Assembly: GCA_963839285.1 (NCBI GenBank)
Contig: CAWIUN010000020.1
Location: forward strand, 62,001 to 126,000
Length of the DNA stretch: 64,000 bases
Direction: 5' to 3'
Source of the DNA: DASSSQ01 sp963839285
GTDB lineage: Bacteria; Actinomycetota; Thermoleophilia; Gaiellales; Gaiellaceae
A model generated the notes under the pieces. That model saw only the letters and a list, made by a program, of their open reading frames with translations, made no database searches and was not told where the DNA came from. The number at the start of each line of letters is the position of its first letter. Position 1 is the first letter of the stretch. A program made the position numbers and the translations under genes. Of the stretch, positions 46,044 through 56,490 are shown in pieces.

Positions 46044-47510
46044 CTAGCCTGGATCGCTCGCGGGCGCCTCGGCGCTCAGGCCCGGAGCCGCGACCGTGAC
46101 CTGCAGCTGCGGTGCGTCCACCGTCGCGCGCGTGCCGACGACCTTCGCCTCGAGCGTGTGCGCCCCCGGCGCGAGGCCCGCCGGATCCCAGGTGAAGGAG
46201 TACGGGATCGTCGCCGTCGAGCCGACCACGATCCCGTCGACGAGGAAGTCCACGCGCTGGACGGGTTTCTTGACGAAGACGCTCCAGTCGACGGGCTTGT
46301 CGACCACCTGCCCGTCTTCGAGCGACTGCCCGACGATCTGCGGCTTCGGCGCGTTCGCGACGACGAGGCGGAAGCGGCGCGAGGCGGTGCGGCCGTCGTA
46401 GGCCTTCGTCTTCAGGTCGAGCGTGTGCGTGCCGTCGACGAGCTTGCGGGTGTCCCAGCGGAAGGCGAAGGGCTTCCGCTCGTCGACCGAGAGCAGGCGC
46501 CCGTCGAGGTAGAGCCGAACCGAGCGTGCCTGGGCGCCGCGGGCATCGGCGCGGAGCCGGAGGACGCCCTTGACCTCCTGGCCGCGCCTGACCCCCGCTG
46601 TGGTCAGCTCGAAGGCGCGGTTGCGGACGCGGACGCCCATGCTCCGCGCGGCGCGAGCGCCCTGCGGCCCGTAGGCGCGCAGCGTCAGTACGTGGCGGCC
46701 GTTCCGCAGGCCGAGCGTCTTCCAGCCGCGGCCGCCGGCGAAGGAGAACGGCGCCTTGTGATCGGTCCAGAGCAGCTTGCCGTCGACGAGGAACTCGACC
46801 CGCTTCACGGGTCCTTTCGTCTGGACTTCCCAGGGAGGACCGCCGGTCACGATCTGGCCGCGGTAGAGCGTGCTCGAGCGGACGGAGATCTCCGGGACGG
46901 GGTTCGCGTAGCGGCGGACGAGCGCCAGGAAGCGCGCCCAGTTCCAGTGCGGCCCGGGATCGGTGTGGTGGTCCGCGCCGCCGTAGAGGCCGGGGTTGAA
47001 CGGGTCGGGCACCTCGGAGTGGCCGATGAAGTGCTTGCGGTCGATCGGGATCAACGAGCGCCGGGCGAGCCATGCGGCCAGCCGCGCCGTCGACCGGTAC
47101 TCCTCGTTGCTGAAGCCGGCCGGGTCGTCGACCGAGCCCTCCTGTTCGATGCCGACGGACTGCCGGTTGTAGTCGGCGTTTCCGGTGTGCCAGGCGACGT
47201 CGGAGAGGTGGACGAGCTGGATGATGTCGCCCTCCCGGGAGACCAGGTAGTTCGAGGACGCCTTCGACTGCGCGTTCTTCAGCCACCAGACCGAGCCCCA
47301 GAACGGCCCCTCCGTCGCGTGGACGACGACGTAGCGGATCGAGGACGGCGTCCGGCTCGCCTTCGTGAAGTTGCCATCGCCGCGGAGCCAGCGGAGCGGC
47401 GGCCGCTCGACCTTGGCGGCGTTCGCGCACGGCACGACCGTCGCCGCCGCGACGGCGGCAGAGGACGAGAGACGACGTGTCGCCGCGGAGACCCCACTCG
47501 AAGGCAGCAT
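46044..47510 (-). CDS. Secreted N-acetylmuramoyl-L-alanine amidase with C-terminal Ig-like repeats
   Basis: 488 residues, intact frame. Signal peptide in the first 35 residues (SSAAVAAATVVPCANA). Amidase_2 domain at about 45-190: SIRYVVVHATEGPFWGSVWW, SSNYLVSREGDIIQLVHLSD, VAWHTGNADYNRQSVGIEQE, KHFIGHSEVPDP and HHTDPGPHWNW, with the zinc His residues and catalytic Tyr/Lys region. Three repeats of about 90 residues follow, each with the pattern V-x-L/F-L-V-D-G-K-L-L...F-x-W-D...L-x-D/N-G-x-H-x-L, typical of Big/Ig-like wall-binding modules. Cell-wall turnover or remodelling outside the membrane. Confidence 0.9.
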   Translation of the reverse strand: MLPSSGVSAATRRLSSSAAVAAATVVPCANAAKVERPPLRWLRGDGNFTKASRTPSSIRYVVVHATEGPFWGSVWWLKNAQSKASSNYLVSREGDIIQLVHLSDVAWHTGNADYNRQSVGIEQEGSVDDPAGFSNEEYRSTARLAAWLARRSLIPIDRKHFIGHSEVPDPFNPGLYGGADHHTDPGPHWNWARFLALVRRYANPVPEISVRSSTLYRGQIVTGGPPWEVQTKGPVKRVEFLVDGKLLWTDHKAPFSFAGGRGWKTLGLRNGRHVLTLRAYGPQGARAARSMGVRVRNRAFELTTAGVRRGQEVKGVLRLRADARGAQARSVRLYLDGRLLSVDERKPFAFRWDTRKLVDGTHTLDLKTKAYDGRTASRRFRLVVANAPKPQIVGQSLEDGQVVDKPVDWSVFVKKPVQRVDFLVDGIVVGSTATIPYSFTWDPAGLAPGAHTLEAKVVGTRATVDAPQLQVTVAAPGLSAEAPASDPG

Positions 47511-47552
47511 TTGTAGCGCGTCTCGACCCGAGTCGCCAGGCACAATGGGGTC

Positions 47553-48090
47553 GTGCTCAGGCGGACGGAGGCAGAGCGCGTGCTCGGCGAATGGGGTATC
47601 CGGGACGTCACCCCGGACAGCGAGGTCGAGCGGCGCAGGCTCGAGGTCGAGCTGGAGGGGAGCCCGCTCAAGGGCAAGCCGCTGCGTCGCCGCTACCGCA
47701 ACTTCACGCCAGATCCCGCCGGTTACGTCACCTCGAGCGGCGGGCCGCTTCCCTACATGCAGCGGCTGCGCGACGATCGACGACCTCACCGAGCAGCACC
47801 TGCGCCGGCTCGAGGGGGCCTGGCGCGCGCTCGCCGACGAGTGCCGCGGTGATCCCGACGCCTTCGCCCGCTGCTGGTGCCGCATGGTCGGGCGCTGGAG
47901 CTTCTGGGAGGTCAACGACCTGATCGACCGGCACAACCGGTTCTACCCGGTCGAGGCGCGGCTGCCGATGGACCCGCGCACGGGCGACTTCGTCCGGATC
48001 GGCGGCGAGTCGTATCGCCGCGAGCCGCTCGGCGCCGCGTGGGCGCTCCGGCGCTTCCCGGCGGAGCTGCCGGCCAGCCGCGCCGCCTAG
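47553..48090 (+). CDS. Conserved hypothetical protein, weakly DUF1992-like
   Basis: About 179 residues. The N-terminal part reads RTEAERVLGEWGIRD, then VERRRLEVELEGSPLKGKPL and RNFTPDPAGYVTSSGGPLPY; the L-x-G-K-P-L pattern recalls the DnaJ-C28 (DUF1992) domain but the match is weak. The second half, LRRLEGAWRALADECRGD then RMVGRWSFWEVNDLIDRHNR, is helical with several Trp. C-terminus DPRTGDFVRIGGESYRREPL. GTG 47553, one break near 47777. Divergent from the amidase gene, convergent with cystathionine gamma-synthase through CTAG. Function unknown. Confidence 0.72.
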
Positions 48091-49265
48091 GCGGGGACGG
48101 ACTCCGTCGAGCGCACCACAGCGACAGCTCTCGCCAGCGCCTGCTCGAGATCCGCCCACAGATCCTCGACGTCCTCGAGGCCGACGGCGAGCCGGAGCAG
48201 GCCCGGCGTGATCCCGGCTTCGGCCCGGGCGTGCTCGTCGAGGCTCCGGTGCGTCATTCCGGCCGGATGCTCGATCAGGGTGTCCGTCGAGCCGAGGCTG
48301 ACCGCCGGGGTGACGAGCTCGACCGCGCCGAGCACGGCCGCCGCGGCCTCGTAGCCGCCCTCGAGCTCGAACGAGAGCACGGCGCCGGGGCCGCGCATCT
48401 GCTCGTGCAGCAGCTCGCCGTGCGGGTAGAGGACGTGCGCGACCTCGGGGTGCGCGACCAGCCGGCGGGCGAGGTCGAGCGCGTGTCGCTGCGCCGTGCG
48501 CACGCGGAGCGGCAGCGTCGGCAGGCTCCGGTGCAGCAGGAAGGCGGCCATGGGGTGGAGGATGCCGCCCGTCGCGCTCCGCACCTGCCGCAGCCGGCGC
48601 GCCCAGGGCTCCGGAGCCGCGACCACGCCGGCGACGACGTCGCCGTGGCCGCCGAGGAACTTGGTCGCGCTGTGCAGGACGAGCGTCGCCCCGTGCGCCG
48701 CCGGGTTCTGCAGCACCGGCGTCGCGAAGGTGTTGTCCACGAGCACCGGCACGCCGCGCGCCGCCTCGACGACCGCCTCGATGTCGACGAGGCCGAGCGT
48801 CGGGTTCTGCGGCGTCTCGAGCAGGACGAGGCCGGTGCCACGGCGGATCGCGTTCCGGACGCCGTCCGGCGTCGTCCAGGTGACGTCGAGCCCGAGCAGG
48901 CCGGACGCGAGCAGGTGGTCGGAGCCGCCGTAGAGCGGCCGGATCGCGACGACGTGCCCGGACTCCCGCACGGCGAGCAGGCAGGCGGTCAGCGCCGCCA
49001 TCCCGGAGGCGAAGGCGACTGCGGCGTCCGTCCCCTCGAGCTCGGCGAGCGCCTGCTCGAAGCGCGCGACCGTCGGATTGTGCAGCCGTGCGTAGATCGG
49101 CTCGGAGGCGACGTCCTCGCCGCGCGCGAAGGCGTCGAACGCCGCCTCCGCCGCCGCCTCGTCGTGGATCGGGTAGGTGCTCGAGAGGTCGAGCGGCGGT
49201 GCGTGGACGCCGAGCTCGCGGAAGTCCTCGCGGCCGGCATGGACGGCTCGGGTGCTCGGATGCAC
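48087..49265 (-). CDS. Cystathionine gamma-synthase/lyase family PLP enzyme
   Basis: 392 residues, intact frame, trans-sulfuration enzyme family. Cofactor lysine in LVLHSATKFLGGHGDVVAG. Other motifs: HPSTRAVHAGREDF, DLSSTYPIHDEAAAEAAFDA, IYARLHNPTVARFEQALAEL, AAVAFASGMAALTACLLAV, VLLETPQNPTLGLVDIEAVV and the C-terminal LIEHPAGMTHRSLDEHARAE. The last part, S-L-G-S-x-x-T-L-I-E-H-P, is shared by gamma-synthases, gamma-lyases and O-acetylhomoserine sulfhydrylases, so the reaction cannot be fixed. GTG 49263-49265 is the best start. Confidence 0.9.
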   Translation of the reverse strand: MHPSTRAVHAGREDFRELGVHAPPLDLSSTYPIHDEAAAEAAFDAFARGEDVASEPIYARLHNPTVARFEQALAELEGTDAAVAFASGMAALTACLLAVRESGHVVAIRPLYGGSDHLLASGLLGLDVTWTTPDGVRNAIRRGTGLVLLETPQNPTLGLVDIEAVVEAARGVPVLVDNTFATPVLQNPAAHGATLVLHSATKFLGGHGDVVAGVVAAPEPWARRLRQVRSATGGILHPMAAFLLHRSLPTLPLRVRTAQRHALDLARRLVAHPEVAHVLYPHGELLHEQMRGPGAVLSFELEGGYEAAAAVLGAVELVTPAVSLGSTDTLIEHPAGMTHRSLDEHARAEAGITPGLLRLAVGLEDVEDLWADLEQALARAVAVVRSTESVPA

Positions 49266-49375
49266 GATCCAATTCTCGCCGCGCGGTGTCGACCTCGCAC
49301 GATCAGGGAGAACGCTGAACGCGCGAGCGGGCTGCCGCGGATGTCGGCTCGCCGCCGCCGCGCGATTCTTGCGGC

Positions 49376-49795
49376 ATGCCGGTCGCGACCGAGGACTTCC
49401 GTGCCGCCCACGCGAAGCTGCGCCTGCAGACCGAGTCCCTGCGCCGCGCCGCGCGCGAGATCCCGCATCTCTCGCGCTCCGACCGCGCGGCCGTCCGCGA
49501 CGCGGTGCTCGACTTCCTCCAGCGCGACGTCGAGCCCCACACGCGCCTCGACGAGCAGCTGCTCTATCCCGAGGTGAACGACCGCCTCGGCGCCCCCCTC
49601 GCGAGCGCGTCGATGGCCTACGACCACCTCGCGATCCGGCGCTGGATCGACGACCTCGCGAACGCCGATCCCGCGGAGCCCGACCACCTGCAGGAGCTCC
49701 TCTACGGCCTCGACGCGCTGATGCGCGTCCACATCTGGAAAGAGGAGTCGCTCTACCTGCCGGCCGTCGAGAACGCGGCCTGGCCCGCGGAGTAG
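49376..49795 (+). CDS. Hemerythrin-like (HHE) domain protein 1
   Basis: 139-residue four-helix protein. Metal-ligand positions: AHAKLRLQTES, EPHTRLDEQLLYPEV, MAYDHLAIRRWID and MRVHIWKEESLYLPAVE. The H-x4-D/E-E-x-L-Y-P pattern, twice, is that of bacterial HHE proteins that hold a di-iron or other metal site for oxygen, NO or iron sensing. Frame intact. 95 bases separate it from citrate synthase, whose strong ribosome site lies in that gap. A relative lies on the other side of citrate synthase. Confidence 0.88.
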   Translation: MPVATEDFRAAHAKLRLQTESLRRAAREIPHLSRSDRAAVRDAVLDFLQRDVEPHTRLDEQLLYPEVNDRLGAPLASASMAYDHLAIRRWIDDLANADPAEPDHLQELLYGLDALMRVHIWKEESLYLPAVENAAWPAE

Positions 49796-49873
49796 GTAGT
49801 AAGCCGCGAAGCGATCGGGACCGGCACGGATTCGTGCCGGAAGGCACCCGCGCGAGACTCCGGAGGCAGACGT

Positions 49874-49882
49874 CAAAGGAGG
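49874..49882 (+). promoter_or_regulatory. Strong Shine-Dalgarno site of citrate synthase
   Basis: AAAGGAGGT eight bases upstream of the ATG at 49891. It pairs fully with the 16S 3' end and decides the start over the in-frame ATG at 50016. Confidence 0.8.
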
Positions 49883-49890
49883 TTTCGTCC

Positions 49891-51194
<1,304 letters not shown>

Positions 51195-51203
51195 ACCGCG
51201 GAC

Positions 51204-51238
51204 GGACATGTCCCGGGGCCTGTCCCCGGGACATGTCC
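51204..51238. repeat. Long intergenic palindrome P3
   Basis: Perfect 15-base arms GGACATGTCCCGGGG and its complement around CCTGT, nine bases after the citrate-synthase stop. Each arm itself contains the palindrome ACATGT. It sits between convergent genes and can act as a bidirectional terminator or a REP-like element. Confidence 0.7.
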
Positions 51239-51254
51239 CTCAGCGGACCCGTCT

Positions 51255-51737
51255 TCAGCCGGCAAGGAACGGCCGGCCGAAGTCGTGCTCGACCGTGATC
51301 AGGCGGTCGTAGACGGCGCGGACCTGCGCCTCGCTCTCGCTCTCGAGCAGGGGCAGGTAGAGCTCCTCCTCCTTCTCGAAGTGCGCCTCGACGAGCGCAT
51401 GGAGCGCATAGAGGTGCTCCTGCAGCAGCGCGCAGTCGGCGGGGTCGGTCTGCTCGAGCGCCGCCGCCCGGCGGCGGATCAGCATGTGGTCGTAGACCAT
51501 CGGGCCGGTCGCCCACGGGTGCTCGAGGATCTTGCCGACCTCGAGGTAGATCGTCGCCTCCTCGGCCTCGGCGTGGGGGACGAGCTCGCGCTCGACGAAG
51601 TCGAGGATGCGGCCGACGACGGCCTGCCGCTCCTCGGGCGAGAGCTCGGGCAGCTCGCGCGCGGCGAGCCGGACGTGCTCGACGTGGTCCCGGAAGTGGG
51701 CGTGCTCGACGCGGAACGGATCGGTCTTCTCGGGCAT
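51255..51737 (-). CDS. Hemerythrin-like (HHE) domain protein 2
   Basis: 160 residues, intact frame. Ligand motifs: VEHAHFRDHVEHVRLA, LVPHAEAEEATIYLEV, MVYDHMLIRRRAAAL and VEAHFEKEEELYLPLLE. It parallels the protein at 49376 along its length, with a longer C-terminal helix. ATG 51735-51737 is preceded by GAAGGAGG. Divergent from the thymidine kinase gene and convergent with citrate synthase. May sense or buffer iron, oxygen or NO. Confidence 0.88.
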   Translation of the reverse strand: MPEKTDPFRVEHAHFRDHVEHVRLAARELPELSPEERQAVVGRILDFVERELVPHAEAEEATIYLEVGKILEHPWATGPMVYDHMLIRRRAAALEQTDPADCALLQEHLYALHALVEAHFEKEEELYLPLLESESEAQVRAVYDRLITVEHDFGRPFLAG

Positions 51738-51820
51738 GACGGCCTCCTTCGGGGTTCGCCGCCATCGTCGCCCGGCCGCCGCGGGGAGCGCATCCGGTCG
51801 AACCCTTACACTCGCGGCCA

Positions 51821-52437
51821 TGATCCGGAACACGCCCGAGCGCGGCGGCTGGCTCGAGGTCGTCTGCGGCCCGATGTTCGGCGGCAAGAGCGAGGAGCTG
51901 ATCCGCCGGCTGCGCCGCGCCGAGATCGCGGGGATGCGGACGCTGATCGTCAAGCCGCGCATCGACGACCGCTACGACGTCACCCACGTCGTCAGCCACT
52001 CCGGCTCGCGGCTGCGGGCGGTCGCCGCGGAGAGCTCGGCCGACGTCCTCGGCTCGCGGAGAGCTACGACGTCGTCGGCATCGACGAGGTCCAGTTCTTC
52101 GACGACGGCGATCGTCGCCGCGGTGCAGATGCTGGTCGCCCGCGGCGCGCGTGTGGTCGCCGGCGGGCTCGACACGGACTTCCGCGCACGAGCCGTTCGG
52201 GTCGATGCCGACGCTGCTCTGCCTCGCCGAGTTCGTCGACAAGCTGCAGGCCGTCTGCCACCGCTGCGGCGGGCCGGCCACGACGGACGCAGCGGCTGGT
52301 CGACGGGCGAGCCGGCGCCGTTCGCGGGCGAGACTATCCAGGTCGGCGCGCTCGATGCGTACGAGGCGCGCTGCTCGAGCTGCTACGAGCCTGGAGCGGA
52401 GCAGGGCGCTCAGCAGCGGCTGACGCTCTCTGCGTAG
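51821..52437 (+). CDS. tdk: Thymidine kinase (type II)
   Basis: Phosphorylates thymidine for salvage. About 205 residues. P-loop VVCGPMFGGKSEELIRRLRR, Walker B-like DVVGIDEVQFFDD with the catalytic Glu, lasso-region FGSMPTLLCLAEFVDKLQ, and zinc pairs CHRCGGPAT and CSSCYE. ATG 51821. Frame breaks near 52060, 52105, 52188 and 52288. The final stretch after CSSCYEPGAE overlaps the convergent hydrolase gene, so the true stop may lie earlier. Confidence 0.92.
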
Positions 52438-52921
52438 CCATGATCCGGCCGATCGCCTGGGCGACGCGGCCGGGATGCTCCTGCGGCAGGTAGCGGCCGC
52501 CGCCCTCGACGAGGTCGTACTCCGCGTCGAGCGCGTCCGCGAGCCGGCGCCCGAGCCCGAGGTCGTCGCGATCGCCCCAGACGACGTCCACCGGCACGTC
52601 GATCTCGGCGGCGCGGTCGCCGACGCTCGGGCCGCCGTCGCCGCGGAGGCGCTCGAACAGGTTCCTGCGGCGGCCGGATCCGGTCAGGACGAGGCCGGCG
52701 ACGAGGTCGGGCCGCTCGGCCGCGAGCGCCTGGGCGGCCGTGCAGCCGTCGCCGTGGCCGACGACGACGGCGCTCCCGACGTCGCGGCCCTCGAGCCACG
52801 ACGCGAGCCGCTCGGGCTCCGCCGCCGGGTGGCAGTGGACGCGCACGCCCGGGAGCAGCTCGATCACGTGCTGCCACGCCTCGCCGCCGAGGAAGACCAC
52901 GTCGTCCGCCCGCTCGTCCAT
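52410..52921 (-). CDS. Alpha/beta hydrolase-like protein, small
   Basis: About 170 residues: DDVVFLGGEAWQHVIELLPG, VHCHPAAEPERLASWLEGRD, the elbow AVVVGHGDGCTAAQALAAER (D in place of Ser as G-H-G-D-G), LVAGLVLTGSG, VPVDVVWGDRDDLGLG and QEHPGRVAQAIGRIMA. The usual nucleophile Ser is absent, so it may be catalytically altered. ATG 52919-52921. The end is uncertain: an open frame reaches 52334, while a slip near 52440 gives the TGA at 52410. Convergent with thymidine kinase. Confidence 0.62.
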
Positions 52922-53007
52922 CGCGGCCCGCGTACCCCGGGCCGGGAGCCCTAATCGCCGGAGTCGGACTTGACGAGCTGCTAGCAAACTGCAACCATCA
53001 CGCAACC

Positions 53008-53752
53008 ATGGCGACGCTGCACGTCCGGAACGTCCCCGACTCGCTCTACGAGGCCCTGCGCGCGTCGGCGGAGCAGAACGGCCGCTCGATCGGGGCGCAG
53101 GCGATCGCGCTCCTGAACGAGTCGCTCTCGTCGGGCCGCCGCGGCTTCCCGTTCTTCGGCCGGGGGGTCGCGCAGCCCGGGGCGGACGCTGCAGGCGTTC
53201 TCGAAGAGCGCCCGGTCGGCGATCGTCGACGCCCAGGCGCTCGTCCGGGAGCTCGGGCACGAGCACGTCGGCGGAGAGCACATCCTGGTGGCGCTGCTTT
53301 CGGACGAGCACTCGCCCGCGGCCGAGGCGCTCGCGGGGCCGCCGGTTCCACGGGCCGCGGCCGCAGCTGCGCGGGCGGCTCGAGCGCCGGCCCGGGAACC
53401 CCGCCCGGTCGGATCCCGTTCTCGGACGAGGCGAAGAAGTCGCTCGAGCTCGCGCTGCGCGAGTCGCTCCACCAGCGCAGCCCCGCGATCGAGCGGGAGC
53501 ACGTCCTGGTCGGCCTCGCCGGCGCGGGCGGCCGGGCGGCGAAGCTGCTCGCCTCGTCCGGGGTCACACAGGCGCGGCTGCGCGCGGCGATCCTCGGCGG
53601 CGGCTCGAGCCGCTGCTCGCCCCGTTCCGGGTGGTCGAGCTCGAGGGCTCAGCGGAGGAATGGGAGGCGCAGCTGACGGACGCCGGCGCCGAGCCCTACG
53701 AGCTCGTCGACGTCGTCGGGCCCGAGCGATCTTCCGGCTCAGGCACCCGTAG
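53008..53752 (+). CDS. Ribbon-helix-helix (FitA/Arc-like) domain fused to two Clp-N repeats
   Basis: About 247 residues. Residues 1-40, ATLHVRNVPDSLYEALRASA then EQNGRSIGAQAIALLNESL, match FitA/Arc-type antitoxin DNA-binding domains. Next come two Clp-N-type repeats: FSKSARSAIVDAQALVRELG then HEHVGGEHILVALLSDEHSP, and IPFSDEAKKSLELALRESLH then REHVLVGLAGAGG with LLASSGVTQARLRAAIL. The C-terminus is FRVVELEGSAEEWEAQLTD, ending RIFRLRHP. No AAA ATPase module follows. Breaks near 53165, 53345, 53397, 53612 and 53730. Possibly links DNA binding to Clp proteolysis. Convergent with trpA. Confidence 0.78.
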
Positions 53753-54455
53753 CGTCCAGCGCGGCGCGCAGCGAGCGGACGAACTCGCCCAGCGCGGCGG
53801 CGCCGCCTTCCTCCGCGAGCTGCACCGCCCGGGAGCCGACGACGACGCCGTCGGCGAGCTCGGCCGCCGCGCGGGCGAGCTCCGGCGTCGAGATCCCGAA
53901 GCCGGCGTAGAGCGGCGCGTCGGTGGCGCGGCGGGCGCGCTCGACGAGGCTCGGAAGCGCAGGGGAGGCGTCGGCGCGGGCGCCGGTCGTGCCGGTGAGC
54001 GAGACGAGGTAGAGCCATCCGTCGGTGCGCTCGGCGGCGGCCGCGATCCGCTCGTCGGTCGACGTGGGCGCGACGAGCTGGATCCGCCGCAGCTCCGGGT
54101 GGGCCTCGAGCGGGAGGTCGACGAGGATCGGGCTCGAGGCGCCTCGTCCCGGATCGCCGCGTCGAAGCGCTCGTAGCCGTAGGCCTCGAGGATCGCGGCG
54201 TAGGTCATCGGGTGCAGCGGCACGTCCACGCGCTCGCGGGTCGCCGCGAGGCAGTCGAGGCACTGCGCGCGTGCGCATGCCGCGGGCGAGCGCCCGCTCG
54301 GAGGCGCGCTGGATCACGGGCCCCTCCGCGAGCGGGTCGGAGAAGGGGAAGCCGAGCTCGATCGCGTCGGCGCCGCCCTCGACCGCGGCCTCGGCGAGCT
54401 CGGGCGTCTCGGGCTCGCAGACGAGGTAGACGACGAGCTGCTTGCGCGCGCTCAT
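53739..54455 (-). CDS. trpA: Tryptophan synthase alpha chain
   Basis: Retro-aldol cleavage of indole-3-glycerol phosphate. About 239 residues. Catalytic Glu in GADAIELGFPFSDPLAEGPV, which also contains the conserved Asp/Pro motif. Then PLHPMTYAAILEAYGYERFD, the lid region IQLVAPTSTDERIAAAAERT, YLVSLTGTTGARADASPAL and APLYAGFGISTPELARAAAE. ATG 54453-54455 overlaps the methyltransferase TGA (ATGA). Breaks near 54268 and 54145. Last gene of the trp operon and overlaps the 3' end of the convergent RHH-Clp-N gene. Confidence 0.93.
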   Translation of the reverse strand: MSARKQLVVYLVCEPETPELAEAAVEGGADAIELGFPFSDPLAEGPVIQRASERALARGMRTRAVPRLPRGDPRARGRAAAPDDLRRDPRGLRLRALRRGDPGRGASSPILVDLPLEAHPELRRIQLVAPTSTDERIAAAAERTDGWLYLVSLTGTTGARADASPALPSLVERARRATDAPLYAGFGISTPELARAAAELADGVVVGSRAVQLAEEGGAAALGEFVRSLRAALDATGA

Positions 54456-55377
54456 CGCTCGAGCACCGCGAGGACGTGCGGCGCCGCGTCGAGCGCGCCC
54501 GGCTCGGCGGCGAGCTCGAGCTCGAGACGCGCGACGGCGTGCCGGAGCTCGGGCTCGGGCGGCTCGAACGCGGTGAGCAGCCCGGTGGCCGACGCGGCCA
54601 CGATCGCGCCGTGCGGCGCGAGCAGCTCCCGGAGCTCCCGCCAGCGGAAGAGCTTCATCGGCAGGTGGCCGTAGCCGGGCGCGTCGGGCAGGTACCCGGT
54701 GCGCACGATCTCCTCCATGACCGCGTGTCCGTCCCGGCGGGCGAGGTCGAGCACGGCGTCAGGGAGCTGCAGAACGCGCCGGCGAGCGACATCACGCTGA
54801 CGAGCACGTGCCCGCCGGGCGCGTGACGCGGGCGAGCTCGGCGACGGCGTCCGGGGCGCGGTCGACGACGTAGCTGAGGGCCCGCCGTAGCAGACGGTGG
54901 CGTCGAAGCAGGCGTCCGCGAACGGGAGAGGTCGACGACGTCGGCGACGACGCGCTCGATCACGCGCTCCTCGAGCCCGCCGCGGCGACCTTCCGCGGTT
55001 GAGCTCGAGCTGGCCGGGCGAGATGTCCGCGACGACGACGTCCGCGCCGATCGCCGCGAGCTCGATCGTGAAGCGGCCGGGCCCGGCGCCGACGTCGAGC
55101 ACGCGGTCGCCGGGCCGACGAAGCGGCGGAGGTAGTGGAGGTGGACGGCGAGGCTCGCGCTCGAGCTGCGGCCGTCGTCGAAGCGCGTCCATTCCCGCTC
55201 GCCGTAGTCGTCGAAGAACGACGGCGTCCGCGCCGCGTCGTGCCGCGCCCGCGGCGTGTCTTTCGACGCAGAATCGTCACGGTCCCGTGCGCCCTGCTGC
55301 GCTACCGTCGATCTTCCCCCGGGCGGGCGGGGGCCAGGGACGGGTCCTGGTATCTGTGGGTCTGACGGCGGGCTCAT
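54452..55377 (-). CDS. SAM-dependent methyltransferase inserted between trpB and trpA
   Basis: About 305 residues of the class I fold. N-terminal 45 residues are Pro/Arg-rich and probably disordered (start ATG 55375-55377 overlaps the trpB stop). Core: PSFFDDYGEREWTRFDDGRS, SLAVHLHYLRRFVG, motif I RVLDVGAGPGRFTIELAAIG, VVVADISPGQLELN and FDATVCYGG. The C-terminal part has LPDAVLDLARRDGHAVMEEI, then LPMKLFRWRELRELLAPHGA. Frame breaks near 55115, 55000, 54930, 54885, 54828 and 54775. Translational coupling on both sides shows it is a true operon member. Substrate unknown; it might methylate an indole or aromatic product, but this is only context. Confidence 0.8.
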
Positions 55378-56490
55378 CGCGCCAGCACCTCGGCGAGGTC
55401 CTTGTCGCCGCGGCCGGAGAGGCAGACGAGCACAGCTCGGCGTCGAGGTCGAGCGCGCGGGCGAGCGCGTGCGAGCGCTCGAGCGCCGGGATGATGCCCT
55501 CCGTCTCGGCGAGGCGGTGGAACGCGGCGAGCGCCTCGTCGTCGGTCGCGGTCACGTACGTCGGCGCGGCCCGAGTCGCGCAGCGCGGCATGCTCGGGGC
55601 CGACGCCGGGGTAGTCGAGCCCGGCGGAGATCGAGTGCGCGTCGGCGATCTGGCCGTCCTCGTCGGCGAGCACCGACGAGCGCGCGCCGTGCAGGACGCC
55701 GGCGCGGCCCGTGCCGAGCGCTCGCGGCGCCGGCCGCCTCGACGCCGAGAGCCGCACCTCGGCGTCGTCGACGAAGCCGGCGAAGATGCCGATCGCGTTC
55801 GAGCCGCCGCCGACGCAGGCGACGACGGCCTCCGGCAGCCGCCCCTCCGCCGCGAGCACCTGCTCGCGCGCCTCGCGCCCGATCACCGCCTGGAGCTCGC
55901 GCACGATCGCCGGGTACGGCGTCGGGCCCGACGCACGAGCCGATCAGGTAGTGCGTCGTCTCGACGTTCGTGATCCAGTCGCGGATCGCCTCGCTCGTCG
56001 CCTCCTTCAGCGTCCTCGTGCCGAACTCGACCGGGACGACCTCGGCGCCGAGCAGGCGCATCCGCTCGACGTTCGGGCCTGCCGGCGCATGTCCTCGGCG
56101 CCCATGTAGACGACGCAGTCGAGCCCGAAGCGCGCGCAGACGGTCGCGGTCGCGACGCCGTGCTGGCCGGCGCCGGTCTCGGCGACGATCCGCCGCTTGC
56201 CGAGCCGCCGCGCGAGCAGCGCCTGGCCGAGCGCGTTGTTGAGCTTGTGCGCGCCGGTGTGCAGCAGGTCCTCGCGCTTCAGGTAGAGCGCGCTTGCCGG
56301 GCGCGAAGCGCTCGGCGCGGGTCAGCGGCGTCGGCCGGCCGGCGTAGTCGTCAGCAGCCGGTGCAGCTCGGCGTGGAAGCCGCGTCGGCGAGCGCCGCCT
56401 CCCAGCCGCGCGTCGAGCTCGTCGAGCGCCGGGATCAGCGTCTCGGGGACGTACCGGCCGCCGTACTCGCCGTAGGTCGGTCGCAGTCAC
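55374..56490 (-). CDS. trpB: Tryptophan synthase beta chain
   Basis: PLP enzyme joining indole and serine. About 372 residues. Recognisable parts: YAGRPTPLTRAERFAPG, PNVERMRLLGAEVVPVEFGT, RTLKEATSEAIRDWITNVET, TTHYLIGSCVGP and VVACVGGGSNAIGIFAGFVD, the phosphate-binding GGGSNA motif, then SISAGLDYPGVGPEHAALRD. GTG 56488-56490 overlaps the trpF stop (GTGA). Frame breaks are frequent (at least nine), including several in the first third, where the lysine-bearing KREDLLHTGAHKLNN-type segment (15 residues) must be assembled across frames near 56280-56240. Stop overlaps the methyltransferase ATG. Confidence 0.9.
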
